64,000 nt of DNA from Orbilia blumenaviensis. Lineage: Eukaryota; Ascomycota; Orbiliomycetes; Orbiliales; Orbiliaceae. Below, piece by piece: positions 33,473-45,043 of the stretch; the stretch's first letter is position 1, and the number at the start of each line of letters is the position of its first letter. The DNA lies in contig JAVHNS010000009.1 in NCBI GenBank assembly GCA_036872755.1, positions 1,178,001 to 1,242,000 of the forward strand, read 5' to 3'. Made by a program: the position numbers and the translations under genes. The notes beneath the pieces were generated by a model. The model saw only the letters and a program-made list of their open reading frames with translations, was not told where the DNA came from and did no database searches.

Positions 33473-34714
33473 ATGCCAGGCTTCCTGGACATCCCGCCTG
33501 AGCTTCGAAACCAAATCTACAGCGAACTACTCTCTCCCTTCTCCAACCGCGAACTTGGGGAGGGAGAAAGTTACTACTATGACTACACCGATTCTCTTAA
33601 AATATTTCTCGTAAACCGTCAAATCTATGTCGAAGCCCGTAAGGTATTTCATCAATTGAACACCTTCGTCCGTGTCACCACTCCATGGGAGCAAGCAAAA
33701 TACCATGTCGCAATCGACGGCCAAGTCGACATCTTGGACGCTAGCTCTCGAGCAAATGCTTTCAAGCTCCACACCCTTTCTGTTGCCATAGACGCCGTAT
33801 ACCCGTCTCCAGAAGCTCTCGAAGAGCCCCGACCAATTCATTCTTTCGTCATACTTCTCGAAACGGGCGACCTTGGCCGCTTCTGCCGCTCTTGGTTCTA
33901 CAGCTCAGTCACTATGCCGTATCTTAACTCTCATCTCGTGCTCAACTTAATGCTTAAGGACCCATACGTCTCGACTTCCCCGTTTCCGATCGTTGGAGAA
34001 CCGCACGTTCCAAAGCAGAAGCAGAGCCAACTTCTCCAACCATTCGGACAAATCAAGGGCCTTCGCGAGTTCTATCTACACGGAGACGTAAACATCTACC
34101 CATCAGTTCGAAAATCCCTCAAAGACGAAATGGACACCCCGCTCGACCCACCCGAAAAGTGTTTAGAGAGGGGAACCGAACTGAAAGACCTCGGGAACAC
34201 TGCGCTTTTGTCGGGAAAATACTCGGAGGCGATAGAACTGTACAACCAAGCATTCCACGCGATCCACATCGTCATCACCAACAGAACTCGCAGAGTCTAC
34301 GGCGACTCGTACTTCGACAGAGTAATCCGCACCCCGGGCCCGTTTAAGGACCAGCACGCCGGGCAAGCACGGATTCTGTTAAGAGTCCGGCTCGTCGCCA
34401 ACACTATTCTCGCATACCTCAAATTATGCGACTACGACATGGCCATCGTAACAGGCATGAGAACAATCAGACTGATGAGGACAAGCGTCGGTCTCGACGA
34501 AGACAACGGCGCACTAGAAGCATCCATGGAAGCGATGTCTGGCTTCATCGGCTCCGGCGAAATGGGCAAGATCTACTTCCGGACCGCTATGGCCTACAAA
34601 GTCCTGAATAGGCGGGTGGAAGCGCACAAACTATTGGCTGTCGCAGCAGCCTACTTGCCTAACGATAAGACAATCAAGCAAGAGATTGAGTCGTTGGCAT
34701 CGAAACGGGCCTAG
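33473..34714 (+). CDS. 2EXR/F-box-like N-terminus plus TPR protein
   Basis: A single exon of 413 residues. The N-terminus (FLDIPPELRNQIYSELL, then FLVNRQIYVEARKVF) is the F-box-like 2EXR module of many filamentous ascomycete proteins. From about residue 235 the sequence has TPR character: a GTELKDLGNTALLSGKYSEA helix pair with an EAIELYNQAF partner, and a late pair (KIYFRTAMAYKVLNR...AHKLLAVAAAYLP). TPRs mediate protein contacts, so an adaptor role is plausible. The TAG stop at 34712-34714 is followed in the same frame by 68 more codons without a stop, ending at 34921 and having a coding-like, acidic C-terminus (see findings). The accepted end is the first stop; a longer ancestral protein is possible. 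Confidence 0.8.
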   Translation: MPGFLDIPPELRNQIYSELLSPFSNRELGEGESYYYDYTDSLKIFLVNRQIYVEARKVFHQLNTFVRVTTPWEQAKYHVAIDGQVDILDASSRANAFKLHTLSVAIDAVYPSPEALEEPRPIHSFVILLETGDLGRFCRSWFYSSVTMPYLNSHLVLNLMLKDPYVSTSPFPIVGEPHVPKQKQSQLLQPFGQIKGLREFYLHGDVNIYPSVRKSLKDEMDTPLDPPEKCLERGTELKDLGNTALLSGKYSEAIELYNQAFHAIHIVITNRTRRVYGDSYFDRVIRTPGPFKDQHAGQARILLRVRLVANTILAYLKLCDYDMAIVTGMRTIRLMRTSVGLDEDNGALEASMEAMSGFIGSGEMGKIYFRTAMAYKVLNRRVEAHKLLAVAAAYLPNDKTIKQEIESLASKRA

Positions 34715-34921
34715 CGTGCCTGCGGCTTTCATAGACTCCGACACGTCATTGATCTTGCTTGGAGTACGAGGATGGATTTGCCGAATGAGCTTTCTGAGGA
34801 TCAGAATCTGTTCTTGATCCGGAAGATTTATGAGTGGGTGTTGGAGGACGATGTAATACTCGGCGTGGGACCTATTAATATGCCGGAGTATGAAGTTGAC
34901 GATGACCAGGACATCTTTTAG
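34715..34921 (+). other. In-frame extension after the TAG stop of the 2EXR/TPR gene
   Basis: 68 sense codons continue in the frame of the gene above, closed by TAG at 34919-34921. The inferred segment includes MDLPNELSEDQNLF, IRKIYEWVLEDDV and an acidic end (EYEVDDDQDIF), with a protein-like helical pattern rather than 3' UTR composition. It may be a lost or readthrough C-terminal part. Confidence 0.4.
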
Positions 34922-36972
34922 TTATGTCTGTTTTTTTTTTTTTTCTTTTTTTTCCCTTTTTTCTTCTCTCAGGAGTACGGGTGATCCTTAGCCACCAGGT
35001 TTAGCTATTTTGACGCATCTCTTTTTTGTTTGCCTTGCCTTTCTTAAGTAAAGGCCGGCGTGTGGGGTGTGTATGTTTTCTCCTATGATTACTGCCAATT
35101 CTTTCACTTTTAACAAGCGGCCTATCAGAGGCTCGCATGTACTATAGCAAGACCAACCCTCCTTATAGCATGATAGAACTACAAGGACAGGGCACAATTA
35201 TGTACATACATATTGTATTTAGTTTCTAGATAACCTAATCTATATCTACACACCTACCACATTCCTATCATGCAGCTGCGCGAGGCTGCCTTGTATGAAG
35301 TGGCTTTTCGTGGCTGAAAGACGTCGCTCATCCTATTTGGGGGGGGTTTTTTTTGTGTTACGTGAGCACGGACCAACCGGTTCCACAAAAATAAGAATTT
35401 CGAATTATCAGGCTCATGATCACTGGCTCGCAAATATTACTCCACGAGCTAACTAGCTACGACTCGAGTCAGCTCGCAAGCTACCTGGGTAACTAACTGG
35501 TCAACGGCCTGCTCATAATCTGATGACTAGCTAATATATACATATATATATATACGCAATTAGTCTAGAGGGCAGGTTTTCACCCTTTATACAACGCACC
35601 ATGGTACCAAACGTTCCCAAGGCTTCAAAATTCACTAACCGGCGCCGCGGCTAATACCTCAAATACTAAATCAAATCAAATAAATAGACAGGCTAGCTAG
35701 TGAACAGGCCAATAAACGGACCAAGCAGATAGGGCTGGTCAAAAAAATGTGACTGTGATGGCTAAACTGTAGCCCCACACAGCGTTCCGAATTGGGCAAC
35801 CATTACCACTTCTAGTAATTTTTTTTTTCACTGCACGTGATTTCCGTTTCTGGGAATAATATTAATATCTGGGACAAACAGTGACAACACCTCAACACCC
35901 CATATCCACCATCACGAAATATATACTATCGGAGGGTTTCAACGTCTACAGATACCTCCGCTACAAACCCACCACCTACTATACCCCCCACTCCTTACCA
36001 AAAAAAAAAAAAAAAAAAAAAAAAATCTACTTTACAAACCAAGCACAAACTCCGAATCTATAAACCAACTTCACTAACCCAAAGCCCAGAACATATGTAC
36101 ACCACCACCATCACCATCCAATCACACCGCAATATCAACAGAAACGCATAAAACACAAACGTGTAATATAATATTCTACTTTAAAAAAAAGGACCACCAT
36201 CTTATTTATAACTACATAACTACATAGCATACACTCCCCCCAACCCCGTCCTACTAAACTAAAAACAAAGAACAAAAACGCCATGCATAAAAAAATAAAA
36301 AGAACACCCATTAAGACCCCCATAAAACACAAGCAACATTCCCCCTACAATTCACAGAACGAAAGAAAAAGAAGCTCAAAGAATAACTAGCATAAGAAGG
36401 GAAACAAAACGGGGAGAACGAAGCCATAAGCACGGCATAACAATAATGCCTGACAGTAATGCCAAAGGAAGAGTCCAGAAACACCCCTCCCAGTAGGGTA
36501 TATCAATCACATTAACGTATAACACAGAGGGGACGAAAAAACAATAAAACAGTAACATTCCATAATAACAAAGAACCGGCATGAATAGTTTTCATAAGCA
36601 GGAAATACGATCCCGCATTATAGTTCAAAAAGGGGGAGAGAAAAGTAATAGAAGAATGGCGGGTATAATGGTCCCCCCAAAAGGGGAGTACAGGACAAGC
36701 ATAGCTTCACCGTCGGCCATGAATGCGTCATGTCAACCGCTTCGAAGCATGAGTATAAGATAGGAGTGGAGGAAGCGATAGCGAGGATTTCTTCGCATAA
36801 ATCCTCACATCGCAGCAGAAGGGAGTAAAACAAAATAAACCTCCCAGAAAACATAAAACAAAACCATCAGATACAGCCACCCCTGACATAACGCCCCCAG
36901 ATTCAGCATATAAAAAAGCGAAAGAGAAAAAAAAAACGAAGTCAGTCAGTGCATCTCCACCATAAAAAGAAC
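34922..36972. other. Intergenic region between convergent genes
   Basis: No coding exon is supported. It has T- and A-runs (34930-34960, 36001-36025), a (TA)n stretch near 35535-35555, and A/C-rich sequence from 36060 on that continues into the 3' UTR of the minus-strand F-box gene. Confidence 0.5.
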
Positions 36973-39507
36973 CTACCACCCCACCGGCCCAAAATCACAA
37001 CAATAAACCGTATCATCCTGATCAAACACAATAAACCTCTCTCCATTCTTCAACTTAAACGGCGACATCCTCCCTCCAATCCACCACTCCCGCCTTTCAT
37101 GCATCTTACTCTCATCCAACTTCGCGGTTTTCTTCGGCGTCTTCCTACCTCTCTTCTTCTGCGCCGCAGGCCCCGTATAATAAACCCCACCCATCCTCCA
37201 CTCAGCCTGAGAGCTCGACTCTTCCGCCGGCTCCTGGATGGCATTCGGCTGTAACTTCGCAAGCGGTGGAAGCGTAATCGCAGCTTTCGTCGATAGCACA
37301 TAATCCTGTCTCGGAGTTTCAAGGAACATCTTTCCACGCGGGGTGATTCCTGTTCCGTCTTCAGTCGCGCTAGGGATACCTATGATATTGGCGTTAAACC
37401 CGATTGTAGCAGTAATCTGAGCGGTCAATGAGGTACCGTTACCTCCGGTTAACTGACTTATTTGCGCGAGAATCGCACTCGCGTTATTCAACGGCGGCAT
37501 TTGGATCTGTGGCGGTAGTGGCGAGGAGCCCGGTCCGCCCCAATTCCACTTTTCGTTGGGATTCGAAAGTTGCGATCTCCATTCGGCCGCCCAGAGATCT
37601 TGGGGGATGCCTTCCATCAACTCATCCATGCTGATGAACTTTACGATCTCGGGTCTCCATTCTCCGGACATCGGCTGGGATGGGTTGCGGGTGGTCAAAA
37701 CCTGTGTTTGTAATTTATGGTTGAAACTCGTGCGACTGACAAAGTTGGTCTTGGTTGGGACGTGGTAGCTCTTGATAAAGACAGGCTTGAACTTGTCGTT
37801 GCAGTCTAGTTCGATGACGTTAAAGTCGGCACCGTTGCATTCTTCGGTTAAGTATAGACGGCTACCATCCTCGTTAAACTCAAGATCGAACCTAGAACCA
37901 ACGATACTGTACTGCAACCAAGGCAACTCAACCTTCTCAACAAAGGTTCGTGTCTGCGCATTACAGATCCAAAGATTGCGATGGAGGTTAAGGACAATGA
38001 GTCTCCCGTCCGGACTAATAATCGTATGCTCCGGCTGCGGGTACTGGTGATTAACCAGCTCATCTCCAATCTCCTTCATTTCTTTATGTTCAACAGTAGT
38101 CCCAGTCTTGCAATCACGAACTGTTAGAAAAACTCGATGCTCTCCATTATTTTGTGGCACAAAGGGGTGGCGGCGGTCAGGGCTTGTGAAAGAGTATGCC
38201 TTGTCATCGTGAATCAGGTAGGATGGGGAGCCGTATTGGTATCGTGGACGAAGGTATAGACCGTGCGAAGGGGGGAAAGCGAGACGGAAGTCCTCCAGGT
38301 TGATATTCCAATCGGCATATCCGGTGATAATATTGATGCATGCCAGCCTACACCAACCACGTTAGTATGAAAAAAAAAAAAAAAAAAAAAGAGCAACATC
38401 AACATGATATAACAGGGAAGGAAAGCCATACTTATTGCGACTGGTAGTCTGCGGCAAAAACCTATGATTCCACCGATCATGCGCCGCCCCAGACTCATCA
38501 CACTGGAAATAATCCAAAATTATATGCGTATTCCCATAAGGTACCAAAAAGTTAACCTTAATCTTCGTCCTACGATTCTTCAGCGTATCCCTCAAAGACC
38601 AACGAATGATAATCGCCTCAGGCGTCTTCTCCTTCTTTGACGATCTCTTCGGTCTCTCGCCAGACGCCTTCCGCTGTTCATCAGCAATAACCCCATGAAG
38701 GAACTTATTCTTAGAAAACGCCCTTGGGTTCCCAGCAAGCGCAACCAGCGAATCCTTTCGTTCGTTAACATCCCAGGCACTGAGATGCTGAACGTTAAGA
38801 TTAGTACTATCATCAATCCAAACCAACCTATCACCGACAAGCTCCCAAAGCTGCGCATTCGTAAACTTCTTAACCGAAGTAGGAGCACCAGCAGCACGAG
38901 CATTATCCAGAAACGCATTCTTCCTGAACGCAAACTCCGGCCATCCCAGATTCGCCTCCTTCTTCAACTTCTCAGTTACCTCTCTCCCCGCGAAAGACCT
39001 CTCAACGACAGCCTGAGTAACCACGTACTCCACATTGCCCTTCCAGAACCTACTAACCCTTCTCAAGCTGACAATACTCTTATTCGGCAAGAGGAATATA
39101 ATCATCCGAACCACATTATCAGGTAAGACCTCAAATGGGTCTTTACGGGAGGGATCAATAGCCGCAGCGGCATGACGGGTAATGCGACGGGTATCATCCG
39201 GTGTATTGTGATTCCCCAATGAAAGGCGTTTCGCAGAAGAAAACGGGGAAACCAGGAAGTCCGGTAATCCTAGGTCCAGCGGAGATGACGCTAGAGAGGT
39301 TCTTTTCGGGGTATCTAAGGTATTCGTCGTGGTATTTGTGGCAGCGGTGGTGGTATTTGTCGTTGTGGTTGTGTTGAGGGTGGTTGTGGTGGTGTTGTTT
39401 GACGAGGTACTATCTCGTGCCTGCCCATCATCTTCCTCCTCCGACGGAGTACGGGGACGCTTGAGGCTCTTAACCGGAGTGGTAACGATATCCATATTGG
39501 AATCCAT
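36973..39507 (-). CDS. Large F-box domain protein (two exons)
   Basis: Minus-strand exons 39507-38432 and 38347-36973 give 816 residues, joined over an 84-nt intron containing a poly-pyrimidine run. The N-terminus has a basic KSLKRPRTPSEEEDD stretch that could be a nuclear signal, then an Asn/Thr low-complexity tract. An F-box follows at about 121-158 (PFEVLPDNVVRMIIFLLP, then VSLRRVSRFWKG). The second half has a beta-rich pattern with HTIISPDGRLIVLNLHRNLW and NEDGSRLYLTEE units, suggesting a WD/propeller-like domain. A basic cluster (KKRGRKTPKK) sits near the end. The combination fits a substrate adaptor of an SCF ubiquitin ligase, probably nuclear; the target is unknown. Confidence 0.82.
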
Positions 39508-41831
39508 GGTTTACTGCTCCCAGCAGAGCGGATATATTTTTCAAATTCAAACGGTAGAAAGAAAAAAGAAACAGCTAAAACAGCGAAATATATAGACTTG
39601 TCGTCGGAAGTTCGGTGGTGTATTTTCCTTGGTGATGATGTGGAAATCCTGTCCTGGTGGTGAGACGGTCCCTTTGGGCTAGGCCTTCTAGTCGGCAGAG
39701 AGACAGAGAAAAAATGGGGGTTTTAAAAAGAAGAGAAAAAGAAAAGAAAAGAGAACAAAAAAGGGCCCACGAGAGGAGCGATAACGAGTCGCAGGCAGTG
39801 GCACTGGACGATAAGACTGGAACTATACTGAATTCCCACGGGCGATGGTTGTGCGGAAAAGGTTGCGATCGGTTGGTGTCGTTGGATGGATGGAGTCAGT
39901 AGCAGTAGCGGTGGTGGTTGTTGGTAGTGGGTTGTGGTGGTGGTGGTGGTGGTGAGCGATGAGAAGAAGGTTGGTTATTACTAACTTCGGACGATCCAAC
40001 CTGGCTGCACTGCACTGCTGCGCTAATTCAGACCAGATCTCAAGCACGCACACGTTTACGATCAAGTATAGTATTATCCTATAGAGTCACCGCCGAAAAA
40101 CCATCTAATCCACAGCTGGCAGCGTCAGAAAGAGAGGGAATAAAAGAAAGAAGGAAAACAAGGGGAGAAGGAAGAAACGGAGTGCCCTCTTATACCGCCA
40201 AAAAAAAAAAAAAAATGCGGCTCCCATTCAAAACCCTACAGGATATAAGCTATATAATAAAATATACTGAGGATCCGGATATATATACATCGCCGGATTA
40301 CTCTGGTGCATACATATGTCAAACAGAATGCAGTTTGCAGGCAGGTTGGCTATATATAGCGCCGCCCCGGAAGAAGATGGTAATAGTAAAATGCCGTTAT
40401 AGGCTAGATCCATGCTCACCCCTTCCCCCAAACTACCCGAACAAGCAACATATGTAACTTATCTGAGATTTGGGATACAAAGGAAACAAAGAAAATACGA
40501 TCCTATCAGGCACGCTTGGACTCTAGAGAGAAATACCTAATTAACCATAGAAGGAATAAAAAGCATATATATGTATGCCGTGTAAGCGGCCTGACAGATA
40601 TCGTTCAGACCTCGTACCAAGGGAATCCTCCACTATAAAACAATTAGACCTCACAACGGGCCGCGCTATCTAGCACGGTAGAGGATCGGATCACATTTCA
40701 AACATAAAATAGAAAATTAACAAAAATCAGGAACGAACAAACTGCTAGGACAGACAGTCCTCCCCTGGCGAAAAAGAATTACCTAATCCCGTATACGTAA
40801 CGCAGCGCTAAACAGTAAAAAAAAAAAAAAAATTCCTGTGCCTGTCCTGTCAAGCGCGCGACACCGCAATAGCAGCCAGACAAAGAAAACCAAGCCCAAG
40901 TTTTTCGGTGTATGCGCGCGTGCGTGCGTGCTTCCCGCATTTAAAAATCTCTTTTCCTTTGTTTTTCCCGCCTTTGCCCTTGCGTCACATGTCTAAAGCC
41001 AGGATAAGGGGTCCCCATGAAACATTTCCCCCCACCCCACACGTAAACTAATCCATCTCCGGAAATCCCACACCATCCTAGTCCCATCGCCAAGCTGTCT
41101 TGGATCATTTAACCGTGCGTCTCACATGACACCGTGAAAACTCTTTTCGCGGGGTAGGTATAAAAAGTCACGTCTTCCCAGCCCTTTTGTTTGGAGGGGT
41201 AATGTTTTTTTTTGTGGTACGGGGTAACCACCACTCTTGGCGCCATCCCACCCAAACACCCCTCCTTCGACTTTCGGCCTCTCGACCGTAAAAACAGTCC
41301 ACCCCATAACTACGTCACAATAACTGCATTAAAGAAAAAAGCACCGCTTGGAGAATATGAAGAAAAAAGCCATTCTCGATATTTACACCATTTTTTTCAG
41401 TCCAAAAAAAAGATTTCTTTTTAAATAAAAAAACGGTATTAAAAAGCGACATACGGGCATGACCAGCGTCAGTGAAGGGGGAAAAGCATAAAAGAATAAA
41501 AGATGAAAACGAGATTATCGGGGAATCATAGGGTGCAAGATACGAGGGAGGGTATTTAAGAATAAAAAGGAGTATGCAAATAGGTCCAAGGAAGGACCAG
41601 GTCATATCTATCCATACGAGAATAGAAGCATAGAGGTGCAGGGCATAATAGTGGGTTGGGGCATAAGTCGCACGGAGGGGCCTGGGGGGGAACACCCAAG
41701 GTATAAGGTCGGACGGGTTGGGAGGGTCAAGAGGGTCAAAGGGGTAGAGGGCAAAAACAATATCCATCAGGAAAGGGAGGAACACCATCCATCAAAATCA
41801 AATCATCGAAAGAACAGGGCCGGTCATCTAA
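39508..41831. other. Intergenic region upstream of the large F-box gene and downstream of the FHA gene
   Basis: No coding exon is supported. It contains a (GGT)n stretch at 39909-39954 in the probable 5' leader of the F-box gene, A-runs at 40201-40215 and 40817-40831, and a TGCG-type tract at 40914-40931. The rightmost part is probably 3' UTR of the FHA gene. Confidence 0.5.
39909..39954. repeat. (GGT)n microsatellite
   Basis: Imperfect GGT/GTT triplets, then an unbroken run of seven GGT, about 400 nt upstream of the large F-box start codon. Confidence 0.8.
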
Positions 41832-43874
41832 TTAAACTCTTGGTTTCTTCCAAAAATATTGCTATATAAATATCACCAGTCAGCGGGCTGATATATAAAG
41901 AGACGATACAAGAACGAAAGAGGAAGAGAAGAGGGCAAGTCCTACCTTATGAGTCTTTCGGCAAGACCTCAAACTCGGCTTGTTCAGCGACGAAACGATC
42001 GACTTGCGGTCCATATCAAAATCCATATCCGCGATGTAATAATACTCGGGCTCCAACGGCCTTCCGCTTGCATCCTTTCCTTCACGCTTGATCTCACCGA
42101 CGCAAGGGGTGCTGGTCAAAAGCGCCTGGATCAAATCAATGGGTACCTTGGTCCGAATATCTGGAGGGAGGGACTTGACAAGGTTGGAAAGAGGCGTCGA
42201 AGATAGTCGGGAAAAGGCCAGTTGGTTGGAAAGATGTTTCATGAGCGAGATTTTCGACTTCGGGGTCAACGGGTCCTGAGCGACCGACTCGTCGAGTTTA
42301 TGCTTCAACTTATAAGCGGCCTTCCGCGACTTAGCGCTATTTTTGGTCTTGGTCGGGGTGATGTGTGCGTGCGTTGTAGACTCGACGACATTCTCCGCAT
42401 CCTCCTCATCGTATTCCGAGCCGGATCCTTCTTCATCATTGGACCTATCCTCCTCTTCATCGTCATCATCATCAACCTCAACTTCTGTGTTGAGGGCTTC
42501 CGGCTTCTCAGACTCACGAAGGACCAGACCATGGTCCTCTTCCTCAGCCTTAACAGGCGAACTCGGGGGGATAGGTAAGTCGTCATCGTCGGAATCCTCA
42601 TACAAGGTGAAGTTGGATTGAGAGGCTGGCAGATATGTGAACGGCAAGGGGGAGACCGGCCTTATGCGTTGTCTCTTAGGCTGTGGACACGGTGAGTCCG
42701 GATTGCTATTCCAAGGTTCACGAGACATCCGAAGAGGAGCCGGCTCAGCGAGAGCATTGGCATCGATAGACCCATTTCTGGGTTTAGGGATACCTAGCTT
42801 GCGTACAGGTTCGTTAAAGAATTTCCCGAAGGAGTCAACTCCCTCGGTCGGGTGCGGAAGACCATCTCTGGCCTCGATTTCCGCGGAGGGATCGAACTCT
42901 GGTGGGTAAGGGAAATTGTCGGAGGGGATGACAACAGACATGACAGTAGCGGGAGAAGGAGAAAGGAGCACGGGGTCGTCGGCAGGCCTGCGAATGACGA
43001 CCCGTGTGTTGTCGGTCTCGAGCATGATGTCGTCGCCGGATTCGGACCAGAAGATATCTCCATATCGGAGTTCCCAGATTTCACCACGGCAATGGGCCCT
43101 GCCCCCATTGTAGCCAACACAGTGGATCTCGACCCTCTTTCGGAGGGCGAGGTTGAGGTATGTTACCTGGAAGTGGACACGGGACACGATGTGTGACTTG
43201 GACAGGAGATACGTGCACTTGTTGGCGGACCTCCCAAAGGTAACTGGTTGGCAGTTCTTCGGGAGCATCACGGTCGGAACCGAGACCAACGGAGCACGTA
43301 GCTCAGAAAAAGCAGAACTGGTCCTGTTCAGACCCTGACGGCCCAAAACAGGAGCGGCAGCCTCGCGGGCAGGAGACGTCGGGAACCCGATATCAGAAGT
43401 CGGGACCGGCGTGGGATAACGGTTGTTGTTGTTGAACTTTTCTTCAGCCACAACAAACGATTCCTCGTCGGAGACCTGGCCAGGTTCCGCCAGTCGAGGG
43501 GCCTGACGAGGAGGGGATGCCTGGAAGTCGATGGCCGGGAGAAGGGAAGGCGTCCTCTTGAGAATCCGAGGAGGCGTGCAAGGGAAGGGAGTCATCCGAG
43601 AGCCATCGTTGGCGGCGAGCTCTGATCCGGAGACACTATTAGTCCTCCTTAGAGATCTAAGGGCTCGTCGTTTCGATGGTCTATCAGAAGGCGAATCCGG
43701 GTCTATCGAAGAGCAGGCCGAAGCCGTCCTCTTGAGAGTCCTCCTCCTTGAGAGAAAGGGGACGGGCGGTGGTGGTGAGGAAGGTATGGCGGGTTGTTGT
43801 TGTTGTTGTTGTCGAAGTTGTCGGATTTGCCCACGCGTTAGAATCGACGGGGAGGTAAACGGGGGAGTTGCCAT
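41832..43874 (-). CDS. TOS4: Tos4-like FHA domain protein, with tiny last exon
   Basis: Exon 1 is 43874-41946 (643 codons). A second exon of only 30 nt, 41861-41832, adds QYFWKKPRV and stop, giving 652 residues. The join (KTHK|QYFW, donor GTAGGA) recreates the usual end of Tos4-type proteins. The N-terminus is disordered, basic and Ser-rich. The FHA domain at about 203-297 has FGRS (213-216), SRVHF (231-235) and YNGG, the phosphothreonine-binding residues. An acidic segment near 470-500 and a C-terminal conserved block (EYYYIADMDFD...RSCRKTHK) follow. In yeast Tos4 is a nuclear, chromatin-associated G1/S target of SBF that interacts with histone deacetylases in the replication-stress response. 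A role here is inferred from similarity. Two ACGCGT (MBF-type) sites lie upstream at 45238 and 47731, but 1.4 and 3.9 kb away. Confidence 0.9.
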
Positions 43875-44930
43875 TTTATTTCCAGGAGGGAAAACACCTC
43901 TAAAGCAGAGGAACGAAACGGGAAAAAAAGACGGATCACGATGCTAATGAGGATAGAAATAAGAAGAAGAGGACGAAGAGGGTATCTTCGACGTGTTAGA
44001 CATGGTTTTTTCGAGGGGTATACCGAGATACCAATTTTAAAAAACCGCGAAGAAGTCAAGCGTGTGTGTGTATACTCACGAGAAGGGAGACCAGAACGAC
44101 TTCCCAGAAGCCCCCAAAAAAAATCGACGACAGAGAGAGAGAGACAGAGAACCAGAGATACGAAGCCGTTCAATTTGATTTCGCTCGTCGAATAAATAAT
44201 ACTAAAACAAAAAGGAGGTAAGGACAGGTCAATGAAGTCGTTCCGTAGTAATGGTGATGTTGATGATGATGCCGATGGATAGATAGAACGGGATGAGGAC
44301 GAGATGGATGGAGAGAGAAAGAGATGAGGAAGCGTGAGTGGTGGTAGTATGGATGGATGGATTGGGTGGATTGGTTAGTAGTGTATTGGACTGGCAAACT
44401 GCACACACACACACGAAGAGAGAAAGAGAGAAAGGGAAGCGGGCGTGGATGTGGTTTTGTTCAGCGTCAAATGTTAATTTCTTTTTCTTCGTCTTCTCTT
44501 TCCATACATTGCTTATTACTCTTTTGAACTAACAAGGTTAACAAGTTCGTGATCGTGTTTTCTGGGTGTGTGTGGCTTGCCTATGTTATGTATGTATGCC
44601 TGGGAGCCGGCTGGGCCTGTTCCTGTCCTGTCTTCTTTCGGGACGCAACTATCAGATCTTGCTTTCTTTCTTTCTTTCATTCATTCAATCAATCAATCAC
44701 GCTTTCTTCTTCTTCTCCTTCTTCTTCCCTGGCAGGCAGATGTACCCGACAAGCCATTCTTCCGTGTCCGGGTACATACATTGCACCACTCTCTCCGATT
44801 ATCTATTAGGAATAGTACTCGGTGGGTACCTATTTGCCTGTGCCTATCCGGCTTGGGCCTGATCATTGACTGGACTGAATGGCTTTGTGCCTCTCCATTG
44901 ACTCTGCTGTGCAGTAGGGTACACACATAT

Positions 44931-44931
44931 C

Positions 44932-44962
<31 letters not shown>

Positions 44963-44966
44963 TAGA
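44931..44966. repeat. (CAGA)n microsatellite
   Basis: Eight to nine perfect CAGA units. Confidence 0.95.
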
Positions 44967-45011
44967 CACCCATGTACCCGTTCCCCTCCGCAAAATTATG
45001 TATTATATATA

Positions 45012-45043
45012 GGTATGTATTGTGTATTGTGTATTGTGTATGT
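45012..45043. repeat. (TGTAT)n-type microsatellite
   Basis: Three to four copies of GTATTGT in tandem with slight variation. Confidence 0.8.

Noticed and set aside
41315..41788. 157-codon minus-strand hydrophobic frame
   Set aside because: It lies in the likely 3' UTR of the FHA gene, in T-rich sequence that encodes Phe/Leu by composition.
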